Source: Clostridiales bacterium (GTDB lineage Bacteria > Bacillota > Clostridia > Oscillospirales > Oscillospiraceae). Taken from it: a DNA stretch of 48,683 bases. Below the pieces are notes generated by a model that searched no databases, was not told the origin of the DNA, and saw only the letters and a program-made list of their open reading frames with translations. The stretch lies in NCBI GenBank assembly GCA_022781505.1, contig JALETK010000093.1:1-48683 (forward strand), given 5' to 3'. The position numbers and the translations under genes are program-made. Position 1 is the stretch's first letter. Every line of letters begins with the position of its first letter. Shown here in pieces: positions 1-7,992 of the stretch.

Positions 1-2
1 AG

Positions 3-206
3 CAGGAATGCGACAACACCTTCCACATTCAAAACGACTTCCGGGCCACTCTCTCTGCCCTTCGCCCGGTGATTCTGGAGGATGTGACCTACAACGCCGC
101 AAAGGAGGCCGCCCTCCGGTATTACGAGGGCAAGCTCACCGCCCAGGAGGCCGCCGACCAGGTGGCAGAAGCCACAGCCATCTACCTGGCTGAGCACCGG
201 CAATAA
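3..206 (+). CDS. C-terminal end of a sugar-type ABC solute-binding protein (partial)
   Basis: The reading frame is open from the window edge to TAA at 204-206 and gives 67 residues. The tail contains YYEGKLTAQEAADQVAEAT followed by a YLAEH end, the usual C-terminal helix of family 1 extracellular solute-binding proteins ('G..t.eeAa..v......YL.E'). The two genes downstream are MalF/MalG-like permeases, which fits the order binding protein, permease, permease. The N-terminus with the expected lipoprotein signal lies outside the window. Substrate cannot be told. The call rests on the motif and neighbours, since only the last sixth or so of such a protein is visible. Confidence 0.72.
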   Translation, partial: QECDNTFHIQNDFRATLSALRPVILEDVTYNAAKEAALRYYEGKLTAQEAADQVAEATAIYLAEHRQ

Positions 207-231
207 GCCCCGCCCCCGCCCCCTCCCCCAT

Positions 232-848
232 TGTCATCCTGAGGCGCAGCCGAAGGATCTCACGCACCAGCCCCCCTACTTGTCATCCTGAGGCAAAGCC
301 GAAGGATCTCACGCGCCAGCCACCCATTTGTCATCCTGAGACAAAGCCGAAGGATCTCACGCACCGGGGCTCCGTCTCGGAAGTCTTCCGCGCCAGATCC
401 TTCGCTTTTGGCTCAGGATGACAAGTGGGAGGCCCCGACCTGTCATTCTGAGGCGCAGCCGAAGGATCTCATGCACCAGCCTCCCCCACCTGTCATCCTG
501 AGGCAAAGCCGAAGGATCTCATGCACCAGCTCCCCCACTTGTCATCCTGAGGCACAGCCGAAGGATCTCACGCACCGGGGTACCGTGTCAGAAGTCTTCT
601 GCACAAGATCCTTCGCTTTTGGCTCAGGATGACAAGTGGGAGGCCCCGACCTGTCATTCTGAGGCGCAGCCGAAGGATCTCATGCACCAGCCTCCCCCAC
701 CTGTCATCCTGAGGCGCAGCCGAAGGATCTCATGCACCAGCTCCCCCACTTGTCATCCTGAGGCACAGCCGAAGGATCTCACGCACCGGGGCACCGTGTC
801 AGAAGTCTTCCGCGCCATATCCTTCACTTTTGGCTCAGGATGACAGCG
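232..848. repeat. Array of dispersed short repeats (TGTCATCCTGAGGC...GAAGGATCTCA family)
   Basis: The whole gap between the binding protein and the first permease is made of one roughly 29-base unit, TGTCATCCTGAGGCGCAGCC followed by GAAGGATCTCA. Nine forward copies begin near 232, 281, 329, 441, 491, 540, 652, 702 and 751. Three inverted copies lie near 395, 605 and 816. Forward and inverted copies can pair into hairpins. A larger period of 211 bases is superimposed: about 410-620 and 621-831 are near-identical, and 232-409 is a more diverged third unit. The same family recurs at 35922-36155 and 38813-38907. No credible gene is seen here; the two 74-codon frames are translated repeat. Confidence 0.93.
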
Positions 849-888
849 GAAATCATTTCCCCAACAATCCGGAAAAGGAGGTCTCCTG

Positions 889-1767
889 ATGGATAGAAAA
901 AAGGTCAAACAGCGCTCTCCTTTCCGGGAGGAGGGCCGGGCGGCCCGGTGGTTTCTTTTGCCCAGTCTCCTCGGCATCGGCTTTCTGGTGCTGGCCCCCT
1001 TTGTGGAGACCATCCGCCGGAGCCTTTACAACAACCCGGGCACCCAGTTTGTGGGACTGAAAAACTACCGCTCCGTTTTGAACAACCAGGCCTTTCAGCT
1101 GGCCGTGTCCAACACCGGCCGGTTTCTGGTGGTCTGCGTCCCCCTGCTCCTGGCCGCCTCTCTGGGGCTGGGGCTGATGGTTCAGAAGGTGGGAAAGGGG
1201 GGACGCCGGTTCAAAACCACCTTCCTTCTGCCCATGGCAGTGCCCGTGGCCTCTGTGACCCTCCTGTGGCAGGTGATGTTCGCCAAAAACGGGCTGGCAA
1301 ACGCCGTCCTCACAGCCCTGGGCGCAGAGCCGGTTCATTTCATGGGAACCGGGGCCGCCTTTGGGGTGCTGATCTTCACCTATCTCTGGAAAAACTGCGG
1401 CTATGACATGATCCTGTGGCTGGCGGGGATGGACGGAATCTCCAAGGCCCTCTATGAGGCGGCGGAGGTGGACGGGGCCAACGCCTTTCAGCAGTTTCGT
1501 TACATCACCCTCCCCGGTCTCGTGCCCACCATGATGATGGTCTCGGTGCTGAGCCTGCTCAACACCTTTAAGGTCTTTCGGGAGGCGTACCTCGTGGCGG
1601 GCCGGTATCCCCATGACAGCATCTATTTGCTCCAGCACCTGTTTAACAACTGGTTTCTGGATCTGGATCTGGGCCGCCTCACCGCCGGGGCCGTGCTCAT
1701 GGCAGCTGTGCTCCTGGTACTGATTCTTTTGCTCCAAAAGCTCCTGGAGAGGAGGGACGGCACATGA
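889..1767 (+). CDS. Sugar ABC transporter permease, MalF/UgpA-like
   Basis: This 292-residue inner-membrane permease has about six hydrophobic segments. The first is near residues 22-45, after a basic cytoplasmic N-terminus. The cytoplasmic EAA loop that docks on the ATPase is clear near residues 186-210 (EAAEVDGANAFQQFRYITLP), as in carbohydrate importer permeases of the MalF/UgpA class. Length is normal for the class. The start follows a strong AAGGAGG site six bases upstream. It overlaps the next permease by four bases (ATGA), so the two are translationally coupled. No ATPase gene is present in the window; such systems often share a MsmK-type ATPase encoded elsewhere. Substrate unknown. 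Confidence 0.9.
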   Translation: MDRKKVKQRSPFREEGRAARWFLLPSLLGIGFLVLAPFVETIRRSLYNNPGTQFVGLKNYRSVLNNQAFQLAVSNTGRFLVVCVPLLLAASLGLGLMVQKVGKGGRRFKTTFLLPMAVPVASVTLLWQVMFAKNGLANAVLTALGAEPVHFMGTGAAFGVLIFTYLWKNCGYDMILWLAGMDGISKALYEAAEVDGANAFQQFRYITLPGLVPTMMMVSVLSLLNTFKVFREAYLVAGRYPHDSIYLLQHLFNNWFLDLDLGRLTAGAVLMAAVLLVLILLLQKLLERRDGT

Positions 1768-2609
1768 AAAAGGGCTCCCGGCTGTATTACATTCCCCTGA
1801 CCCTCCTGGCCCTTCTGGTGTGGTGGCCATTGTGGTTCATGCTCATGGGGGCGGTGCAGCCTGTAGATGAGCTGAACGCCACCATCGGCCCCGCCCTGGG
1901 GGTGGGCACGGGGCAGGCCCACTGGACCCTCCTTCCCAGTTGGCCCACCCTCCAGCCTCTCACGGAGCTGCTCCTGGACACCCCCTCCTTCTTCGCCATG
2001 TTCTGGAACTCCTGCCTCCTGGCCTTTCCCCAGGTGCTGGGGCAGCTCCTCATTGCCGCTCCGGCGGCCTGGGCCTTCTCCCGGCTGCGGTTCCGGGGGA
2101 AAAAGCCCCTGTTCACTTTGTACATTGTGCTGATGCTCATGCCCTTCCAGGTGACCATGGCCCCCAGCTACCTGGTTTTCTCCAGGCTGGGCCTCATGGA
2201 CACCGTCTGGGCGGTGATTCTCCCGGGGATCTTCTCGGCCTTTCCCGTGTTCATCATGTCCAAGAGCTTTGACGCCATCCCCCGGGAGCTGCTGGAGGCG
2301 GCAAAGCTGGACGGAGCCAGTCAGTGGCAGATCTTCCGGCGCATTGGCCTGCCCCTGGGGCGGCCGGGAATTCTGGCGGCTCTGGTGCTGGGCTTCCTGG
2401 AGGCCTGGAACGCCATTGAGCAGCCCATGAACTTCCTGAAAAGCCAGAATCACTGGCCCCTGAGCCTGTTCCTGCCCACCATCACCTCGGAAAATCTGGC
2501 CTTTGCCATGGGGGCCAGCCTCATCGCCCTGGCCCCTGCGGCGGTGATTTTCCGGTTCGGTCAAAAGTATCTGGAGCTGGGCATTCAGTCCAGCGGATTG
2601 ACGCAGTGA
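1764..2609 (+). CDS. Sugar ABC transporter permease, MalG/UgpE-like
   Basis: This 281-residue membrane protein is the partner permease of the preceding gene, with an ATGA overlap. Its EAA loop (LLEAAKLDGASQWQIFRRI) lies near residues 175-195 and ends in the LPLGRPG turn typical of MalG-type subunits. About six transmembrane stretches are visible, the first at residues 9-30 (PLTLLALLVWWPLWFMLM). Together the two permeases should form the channel of a carbohydrate-family importer. The next gene, a HlyD-like adaptor, begins only ten bases after the stop, so all appear to be one transcript. Substrate cannot be inferred from sequence. Confidence 0.9.
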   Translation: MKKGSRLYYIPLTLLALLVWWPLWFMLMGAVQPVDELNATIGPALGVGTGQAHWTLLPSWPTLQPLTELLLDTPSFFAMFWNSCLLAFPQVLGQLLIAAPAAWAFSRLRFRGKKPLFTLYIVLMLMPFQVTMAPSYLVFSRLGLMDTVWAVILPGIFSAFPVFIMSKSFDAIPRELLEAAKLDGASQWQIFRRIGLPLGRPGILAALVLGFLEAWNAIEQPMNFLKSQNHWPLSLFLPTITSENLAFAMGASLIALAPAAVIFRFGQKYLELGIQSSGLTQ

Positions 2610-2619
2610 GGGATCGCCC

Positions 2620-4059
2620 ATGAAGAAAATCAATTGGAAACAAAAGACGGAAGCCCTCCGGGAAAAACTCCGGGAGGACCCGGCCCAGACCAGGGCTCTT
2701 TCCCATGTGGTGAAGTTTTTCCTTCTGATGCTCCTGCTGACCCTCATCGCCCGGGGCGCCTCCGGGGCGATTCTGGCCCGGGTGGAGCTCTGCACCCCCA
2801 GCCAGCAGACCTTCAGCCGCAGCCTCAGCGCCACAGGCGCCGCAGAGGCCCGGGGCCATGCCTCCGTCACCGTTCCCGGGGCGCTCACAGCGGCGGAGGT
2901 GCTGGTGCAGCCCGGCTCCGTGGTGGCTGCGGGGGACACCCTGGCGGTCTTTGAGGCCGGTTCCGTGGAGGCGGCCATCACCCGGAAAACCGCCCAGCGG
3001 CAGCAGCTTCTGGTGCAGCTGGAGGCCCTGGAGGACCCCCAGACCGTCTCCGACCAGGGGGTGACCAGCGCCCAAAGGGAGCTGAGCCGGGCAAAAGAGG
3101 CCCTGGCCAAGGCAAAGGAATCTCTCTCCGCCGCCGGGAGCAGCGCCGAGGCGGCCCAGGCGGAGCTGCGCCGGGCGGAGGAGGCGCTTTCCCAGGCGGC
3201 TCCCGACGAGGTGGAAGCCGCCCAGGCGGCGCTCCAGGCGGCCCAGGCCCGGGCCCAGGAGGCAGAGGCCGTCTATTCCGCCGCCTCCGACGCTCTGGAA
3301 GGGGCGGAGCTTCAGGCACAGGACGCGGCGGAGCGGCTGGAGCAGGCGGAGGAGGCCTATGCCCAGGCCCAAAAGCAGGCGGGCAGAACCGATGAGAGCA
3401 ACGCCGCTTCCGCCCGGCTGCTCCAGCTGGACATAGAGGCCCTGGAGGAAGAGCTGCTCTCCCTCACCGGGCTTCAGGCAGCGGACTGCCGCCTCACCGC
3501 TCCCGCCGGCGGGATTGTCCGGGAGGTTCCCCTGGACCAGGGCGGGGCCACCGGAGGCGGCGAGCGCATCACCATGGACACGGAGGAGGCGGGCTACCTT
3601 CTGACCTTCCAGACCACCCAGGCGGAGGCGGAGGCTCTGCAGACCGGGGAGAAAATCCTCATGGTGAGTCAAAACACCCTGTGGGAAAAGGTTTCGGAAT
3701 TTCAGGCTGTGGAGACGGACGCCGGGGCCCAAACCGTGACCTTCACCGCCCTTCTGACCACACCGGGCTGGACCGGCGACCCGGTGTTCATCAGCGCGGA
3801 GCTCTCCCAGGATTCCTACGGCACCTGCGTCCCGGTGTCCGCCATTCATCGGGACGGGGATGGCGCCTATGTCTATGTGTTTCGCTCCAGGCTCACCATT
3901 CTGGGCCTGCAGAATGTGGCGGAGCGGGTGAATGTGACGGTGGAGGACTCCTACGGCGGGTACGCGGCCATCCAGGGGGACATCTCCCGGGATGATTCCC
4001 TCATCTCCGGCAGCAGCAAGCCCCTGAGCGACGGCGACCGGGTGCGGGTGAGCCCATGA
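2620..4059 (+). CDS. HlyD/RND-type membrane fusion (adaptor) protein
   Basis: This 479-residue protein has a cytoplasmic head of about 28 residues, one membrane anchor (roughly residues 30-50) and a biotinyl/lipoyl-like half-motif. A long Ala/Glu/Gln-rich coiled coil follows (about residues 120-290). The second lipoyl half comes next (LTAPAGGIVREVPLDQGG, about residues 292-310), and the protein ends in beta-barrel-like sequence. This is the order seen in periplasmic adaptor proteins; in Gram-positives they usually serve MacB-type ABC exporters. The coiled coil is rich in GC codons and low in complexity. It sits ten bases after a sugar permease and overlaps the next gene by four bases, an unusual pairing with an importer. 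Confidence 0.82.
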   Translation: MKKINWKQKTEALREKLREDPAQTRALSHVVKFFLLMLLLTLIARGASGAILARVELCTPSQQTFSRSLSATGAAEARGHASVTVPGALTAAEVLVQPGSVVAAGDTLAVFEAGSVEAAITRKTAQRQQLLVQLEALEDPQTVSDQGVTSAQRELSRAKEALAKAKESLSAAGSSAEAAQAELRRAEEALSQAAPDEVEAAQAALQAAQARAQEAEAVYSAASDALEGAELQAQDAAERLEQAEEAYAQAQKQAGRTDESNAASARLLQLDIEALEEELLSLTGLQAADCRLTAPAGGIVREVPLDQGGATGGGERITMDTEEAGYLLTFQTTQAEAEALQTGEKILMVSQNTLWEKVSEFQAVETDAGAQTVTFTALLTTPGWTGDPVFISAELSQDSYGTCVPVSAIHRDGDGAYVYVFRSRLTILGLQNVAERVNVTVEDSYGGYAAIQGDISRDDSLISGSSKPLSDGDRVRVSP

Positions 4060-5048
4060 GACGGGCGGGTAAGCTGCTGGCCGCGGGGCTGACCCTGTGG
4101 CTTTTGATTCTGGCCTTCCGCCAGGCGTCCCTGCTCACACTGCTCCTCCCCACCGTCAGCCTCCGCTATGACACGCCCCTGGAGAAGACCCAGGTGGAGG
4201 CGGCTCTGGCCTATGGGGAGAAGTCCGGAGGCCCATGTTTCACCTTCTGGGCAGAAAGCAGCACCTGGGTCTCAGCGGAGGAGAGGGGCAGCGCCGCCCG
4301 GCAGGTGATCTTCCGGGGAGAGCCGGAGGTGGCCTACCCCACGGCGTACCGCCACGGCACTGCCCCCGTGAGTCCGGGAGCCTGCGCCGTCAGCACCGGC
4401 CTGGTCTGGGCCCTTTGGGGCGGCGGGAATGTGGTGGGGCTGGAGCTCACCGTGGAGGAGGATATCTTCCGGGTAACCGGCGTATTTGAGGAGGACGAGC
4501 CCCTTCTCCTCCGGCCCGGAGAGGGGTCGTTCACGGCGGCGGAGCTCTCCGGCATTCCCCGGGGCCAGGACGGCTACCGGTTCGCCGCCTCCTATGGGGA
4601 GAGCTGCGGCCTGGGAACCCCGGAGGAGGTTTTGTGGGGCCCCGGCTTTGCAGGCTGGGCCCAGGCCCTGGCCTGGCTGCCTGTGGCCCTGGCCGGGGGG
4701 CGGCTTTTCCCATATGGACTGCGGCAGGCCCGCCGCCTCCCCGGATTCCGGCGCAGCGCACTCCGGTTCGGCCTGGCCTTTCTCCTGGCCCTGGCCCTCC
4801 CCTGGCTTTTGGAGCAGCTCCCCGCCTGGCTGCTTCCAACCAAGTGGAGCGACTTCACCTTCTGGTCCCGCCTGGGGCAGACCCTTCTGAACCGCTGCCG
4901 GGATCTCCTGTCCCTGTCCCCCCAAACCCGGGACGTGGGGGTGAAGCTGGCTATGGTGAAGGAGAGCCTCTATGTACTGGCCGCCTGCATTTTGTCCGGA
5001 GCACTGTACCGAAGCACGGAAATCACCCTCCCGCCCCATACATCGTAG
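4056..5048 (+). CDS. MacB/FtsX-like membrane protein without recognised ATPase
   Basis: This 330-residue protein starts at an ATGA overlap with the adaptor gene. One N-terminal membrane segment (about residues 8-32) is followed by a roughly 170-residue extracytoplasmic region. Two or three C-terminal membrane segments follow (about residues 205-225, 240-265 and 300-320). One N-terminal and several C-terminal helices flanking an outer domain resemble MacB-type permeases. The outer part has short FtsX/MacB-core-like stretches (FRVTGVFEEDEP). It is shorter than a full MacB permease, and no ATPase gene is adjacent. It could be a diverged exporter permease working with the adaptor, or a new membrane family. 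Function is not established. Confidence 0.55.
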   Translation: MRRAGKLLAAGLTLWLLILAFRQASLLTLLLPTVSLRYDTPLEKTQVEAALAYGEKSGGPCFTFWAESSTWVSAEERGSAARQVIFRGEPEVAYPTAYRHGTAPVSPGACAVSTGLVWALWGGGNVVGLELTVEEDIFRVTGVFEEDEPLLLRPGEGSFTAAELSGIPRGQDGYRFAASYGESCGLGTPEEVLWGPGFAGWAQALAWLPVALAGGRLFPYGLRQARRLPGFRRSALRFGLAFLLALALPWLLEQLPAWLLPTKWSDFTFWSRLGQTLLNRCRDLLSLSPQTRDVGVKLAMVKESLYVLAACILSGALYRSTEITLPPHTS

Positions 5049-5102
5049 GGAAGAAACCGGCTCTTCGTTTTTACACCATCACCGTACAGTTGACACATGA
5101 AT

Positions 5103-5123
5103 CCGCCCCCGGGAAGGGGGCGG
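5103..5123. terminator. GC-rich hairpin between convergent genes
   Basis: An 8-base perfect stem (CCGCCCCC / GGGGGCGG) with a GGGAA loop lies between the stop of the MacB-like gene (+) and the stop of the ZIP gene (-). Neither side has a good T-tract, so it is at best a weak bidirectional terminator. Confidence 0.5.
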
Positions 5124-5129
5124 AAATGT

Positions 5130-5933
5130 TTATCCCAGCATTACGTCCAGAAGCATCATCACCGCAAAGCCGGTGACAATGCCCATGGTGGCAAAATAGG
5201 GCTGGGTCTTTTGGTTTTGCTGGCACTCGGGGATCAGCTCATGAACCGCCACCAGAATCATGGCCCCTGCCGCGAAGGCCAGGGCATACGGGAGAATTGT
5301 CTCCACATACACCACCAGCACCGCCCCAATCACCCCTGCCACCGGCTCCACCAGTCCCGAGGCCTGCCCCATGAGGAAGCTCTTCCGCCGGGAGCAGCCC
5401 TCCCGCCTGAGGGGGAGAGACACCGCCGCCCCCTCTGGAAAGTTCTGAAGACCGATTCCGATGGCGATGGTGATAGCCCCCATGAGGCCCTCGGTGGTGT
5501 AGCTGCCGTTTTGCAGGCTGCCAAAGGCCACCCCTACGGCCAGGCCCTCCGGGATGTTGTGGAGGGTGATGGACAAAATCAGCATAATAATCCGGTTCAG
5601 CCGCTCGTTGGGCTGCCCCTGGGTGTTGTCCGCCCGCCCCCGGGCGTAGGATACCACTTTGTCGGAGGCCCACATAAAAAGGGCTCCGCACAAAAAGCCC
5701 GCGGTGGCCACCAGCCAGGCCGGGGTTCCGGGCATGGCCTCGGCCCGGGCAATGGCCGGCTGCAGGAGCGACCAGAAGCTGGCAGCAATCATGACCCCCG
5801 CCGCAAAGCCCAGCATCAGATTCAGAATTTTCGGATTCGGAGACTTGAAAAAGACCACCGTTGCGGCCCCCAGGGCAGTGACAGACCAGGTTCCCAGGGT
5901 CGCAATCAGCGCCATCCACACAATTTGATTCAT
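5130..5933 (-). CDS. ZIP family divalent metal transporter (GufA/ZupT-like)
   Basis: This 267-residue integral membrane protein has about eight hydrophobic segments. It carries the two ZIP signature helices that form the metal path: HNIPEGLAVGVAFG in the middle and QNFPEGAAVSLPL about 40 residues later. ZIP proteins move zinc, iron or manganese into the cytoplasm; metal preference cannot be read here. A possible metal-binding variable loop is poor in histidine. The start follows GGAGGG with a six-base gap. It is transcribed alone and converges on the upstream operon. Length matches the GufA subfamily. Confidence 0.9.
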   Translation of the reverse strand: MNQIVWMALIATLGTWSVTALGAATVVFFKSPNPKILNLMLGFAAGVMIAASFWSLLQPAIARAEAMPGTPAWLVATAGFLCGALFMWASDKVVSYARGRADNTQGQPNERLNRIIMLILSITLHNIPEGLAVGVAFGSLQNGSYTTEGLMGAITIAIGIGLQNFPEGAAVSLPLRREGCSRRKSFLMGQASGLVEPVAGVIGAVLVVYVETILPYALAFAAGAMILVAVHELIPECQQNQKTQPYFATMGIVTGFAVMMLLDVMLG

Positions 5934-6010
5934 CGTTCACCCTCCCCACCTCCAATATATTGCTCCGGGGGACGGATGGTGCGGAAATGGAATCATCCCT
6001 TCGGAATTCT

Positions 6011-6039
6011 TTGCGTTTCCGGCGGCTTCGTGGTATACT
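6011..6039 (+). promoter_or_regulatory. Sigma-A promoter for the phosphoglycerate mutase gene
   Basis: TTGCGT at 6011-6016, a 17-base spacer and TATACT at 6034-6039. The start codon follows 26 bases later, with an AAAGGAG site between. Confidence 0.72.
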
Positions 6040-6065
6040 GTAAAGAAAAACGAAAGGAGCCGCCC

Positions 6066-7241
6066 ATGCGATACTTTATCCTCATCGGTGACGGCATGGC
6101 CGACGCCCCCATGGAGTCCCTTGGGGGGAAAACCCCTCTGGCGGCCGCCCATACGGAGGCCATGGACACTCTGGCAAGGGGCGGCCGTATGGGCCTTGTG
6201 CGCACTGTCCCCCAGGGCTGCGCCCCGGGCAGCGACACCGGAATTCTCACCCTTCTGGGCTACGACCCCCGTACATATCTCACCGGACGCTCCGCCCTGG
6301 AGGCCGCCGGCTGCGGCATCCCCCTGGCGGCGGGGCAGGCCGTCTGCCGGTGCAATTTTGTCACGGTCTCCCAGGGCCGTCTCCGCTCCTACAGCGCAGG
6401 GGAGCTCAGCGGGGAAAGCACAGCCGCCCTTCTGGATGCCCTCCGGGGAGACGGCCCCTTTTCCGCCCTGGCCTCCTCCCTGGGCCTGACCTTCTTTCCG
6501 GAGGCTCCCTTCCGGCTTCTGTGCATCGGCCCGGCGGAGCTTCTGGGGGAATTGGAAACCACCCCGCCCCACGAAATTCTCGACCGGCCTGTGAACGCTT
6601 ATCTTCCCACAGGCCCCGGGGGAGCGGCCATGGGGGCAGTGATGCAGGAGGCCCGGCGGGTTCTTGCCGGGACGCCGCCCCACTCCGCCACGGATCTGTG
6701 GCCCTGGGCCCCGGGCCGGGCCATGGCCCTTCCCGCCTTTGCTTCCCTCCACAAAAAAAGGGGCGCCCTGATCACGGCCACCCCTCTGGTGCGGGGCATC
6801 GGCGCCCTGGCGGGGCTGTCCCTCCTGTGTCCCCCGGGGGCCACGGGCGACCCCCACACCGACTATCGGGCCAAGGCTGAGGCCGCCATAGCCTGCTTTG
6901 AGGAGGGGCAGGAGCTGGTGATCGTCCATGTGGAGGCCCCGGACGCCTGCTCCCACAGCCGGGATCTTCCGGGAAAGCTCCGGGCCATTGAGGCCATAGA
7001 CCGGCAGCTTCTGGCCCCTGTGGCCCGGTATCTCTCCCGGGTGCCCTCCCGGATTCTGGTGCTGCCGGACCACGTCACCCACACCGCCACCGGCCGCCAC
7101 GACGCCGCCCCGGTTCCCTGGCTGCTCTATGACAGCAGCGAGAAAAAAATCGGCGGCCTCCCCTACACAGAGGAGGCCGCCGGCCGGACCGGGCAGCGCT
7201 ACGAGGACGGAACCCGGCTGATTTTTGATTTTCTGGAGTAA
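6066..7241 (+). CDS. apgM: Cofactor-independent phosphoglycerate mutase, archaeal (ApgM) type
   Basis: This 391-residue cytoplasmic enzyme belongs to the alkaline-phosphatase-like metalloenzyme superfamily. Family members interconvert 3- and 2-phosphoglycerate with two metal ions. Visible are ILIGDGMAD (Asp9 metal ligand), GCAPGSDTGILTLLGYDP (Ser56 the likely phosphorylated nucleophile), HVEAPDACSHSRD and LPDHVTHTATGRHD with further metal ligands. The open frame extends far upstream, but ATG at 6066 follows AAAGGAG and a promoter and begins exactly where the family begins. Bacterial members have also been proposed to act as homoserine kinases, so the physiological substrate is not certain. 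Confidence 0.88.
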   Translation: MRYFILIGDGMADAPMESLGGKTPLAAAHTEAMDTLARGGRMGLVRTVPQGCAPGSDTGILTLLGYDPRTYLTGRSALEAAGCGIPLAAGQAVCRCNFVTVSQGRLRSYSAGELSGESTAALLDALRGDGPFSALASSLGLTFFPEAPFRLLCIGPAELLGELETTPPHEILDRPVNAYLPTGPGGAAMGAVMQEARRVLAGTPPHSATDLWPWAPGRAMALPAFASLHKKRGALITATPLVRGIGALAGLSLLCPPGATGDPHTDYRAKAEAAIACFEEGQELVIVHVEAPDACSHSRDLPGKLRAIEAIDRQLLAPVARYLSRVPSRILVLPDHVTHTATGRHDAAPVPWLLYDSSEKKIGGLPYTEEAAGRTGQRYEDGTRLIFDFLE

Positions 7242-7269
7242 AACCCAATTGACAGAGAAAGCTCCTTAG

Positions 7270-7400
7270 CCTTTCGCAGGGGCGGACCCATGTGTCCGCC
7301 TGCGGTACAGGGAAACAGTTTAGAAAAAACCATTGCGAATCCGTACTTTTCCGGTGCTTTGTGCGAATTCGCATTGGTTTTTGCCCAGTCTTGCATTTTT
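7270..7400. repeat. MITE-like repeat carrying a long bidirectional hairpin
   Basis: This non-coding copy of a repeat also found at 7993-8333 lies between two convergent genes. It begins with the small palindrome GGCGGACCCATGTGTCCGCC (7277-7296). An imperfect stem follows, with arms 7324-7340 and 7361-7382 (AAACCATTGCGAAT pairing with a GCGAATTCGCATTGGTTT arm). A-runs flank one side and T-runs the other, so it should end transcription from both directions. Confidence 0.75.
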
Positions 7401-7403
7401 TGC

Positions 7404-7886
7404 TCAGCCCTTAAGAATTTTGCGGAGGGCTTTATACGCCTTTTCCGGAAACGGAAAGTCCGGATTCACAAAGTCTGCCCACCCCTGCTCGGTGTTGAAC
7501 GTCTGAAACGCCTCCATGACATCGGAGGCGAACAGATATAAGGACGTATGGACGTCCACCAGCGCCGCTCCATCCACATAGGATTCCATATCCGGGCCCT
7601 CCGGCGGCAGTCTGAAGGAGCCGGTTCCCTCGTACACCTGAAGGTGCAGATCGTCCCCCTCCGCGCACAGATGCCAGAGATAGGTCATCCCCTCCGCCTC
7701 CCAGCAAAGCCAGGTCTTCCCCTTAGTCCCCTCCAGAAGTCCGCACAGCGCGGACAGGAAAAGGCCGGGAATCTGGCCGCCGCCCAGATAGGAATGGGAC
7801 AATTCAGCCATCTGCCCGTCGGCGGAAAGCCGCGCACAGAACCATCCGGCTTCCATGTCGGTAATTTCAAAGTTCACAAGCTCCAT
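7404..7886 (-). CDS. Hypothetical cytoplasmic protein, 160 residues
   Basis: I do not recognise the family. The ATG at 7886 is preferred because AAAGGAG lies nine bases upstream. A longer open frame exists, but its extra 40 codons come from a repeat element. The protein is acidic and rich in Trp and aromatic residues (GWFCARLS, TWLCWEAEGMTYLWHLC), with no signal peptide or membrane segment. The C-terminal half (SYVDGAALVDVHTSLYLF, then QGWADFVNPDFPFPEKAY) looks like a compact alpha/beta fold. Size and composition resemble small clostridial orphan proteins and some immunity proteins, but nothing adjacent supports a toxin partner. It is flanked on both sides by repeat elements. Confidence 0.7.
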   Translation of the reverse strand: MELVNFEITDMEAGWFCARLSADGQMAELSHSYLGGGQIPGLFLSALCGLLEGTKGKTWLCWEAEGMTYLWHLCAEGDDLHLQVYEGTGSFRLPPEGPDMESYVDGAALVDVHTSLYLFASDVMEAFQTFNTEQGWADFVNPDFPFPEKAYKALRKILKG

Positions 7887-7992
7887 TTCCTCGCACTCCT
7901 TTGAAGGAATTATTTCAGAACATGTTGGGCAAATTCGGTTTTTCTGGTATATTACGAATTCCCATTGGTTTTCTGCGCTATCTCGCATTTTC

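Noticed and set aside
408-843. Two 74-codon near-identical ORFs
   Set aside because: They are translations of the tandem short repeats, with no ribosome site.
232-848. CRISPR-like array
   Set aside because: Repeats occur in both orientations, spacers are short, similar and repeated themselves, and no cas genes are near.
5089-5100. TTGACA-like -35 box after the MacB-like gene
   Set aside because: No -10 box at proper spacing and no gene downstream on that strand before the apgM promoter.
5097-6065. Upstream extension of the phosphoglycerate mutase frame (323 codons)
   Set aside because: It runs antisense through the ZIP gene and through the promoter; the family sequence begins at the ATG at 6066.
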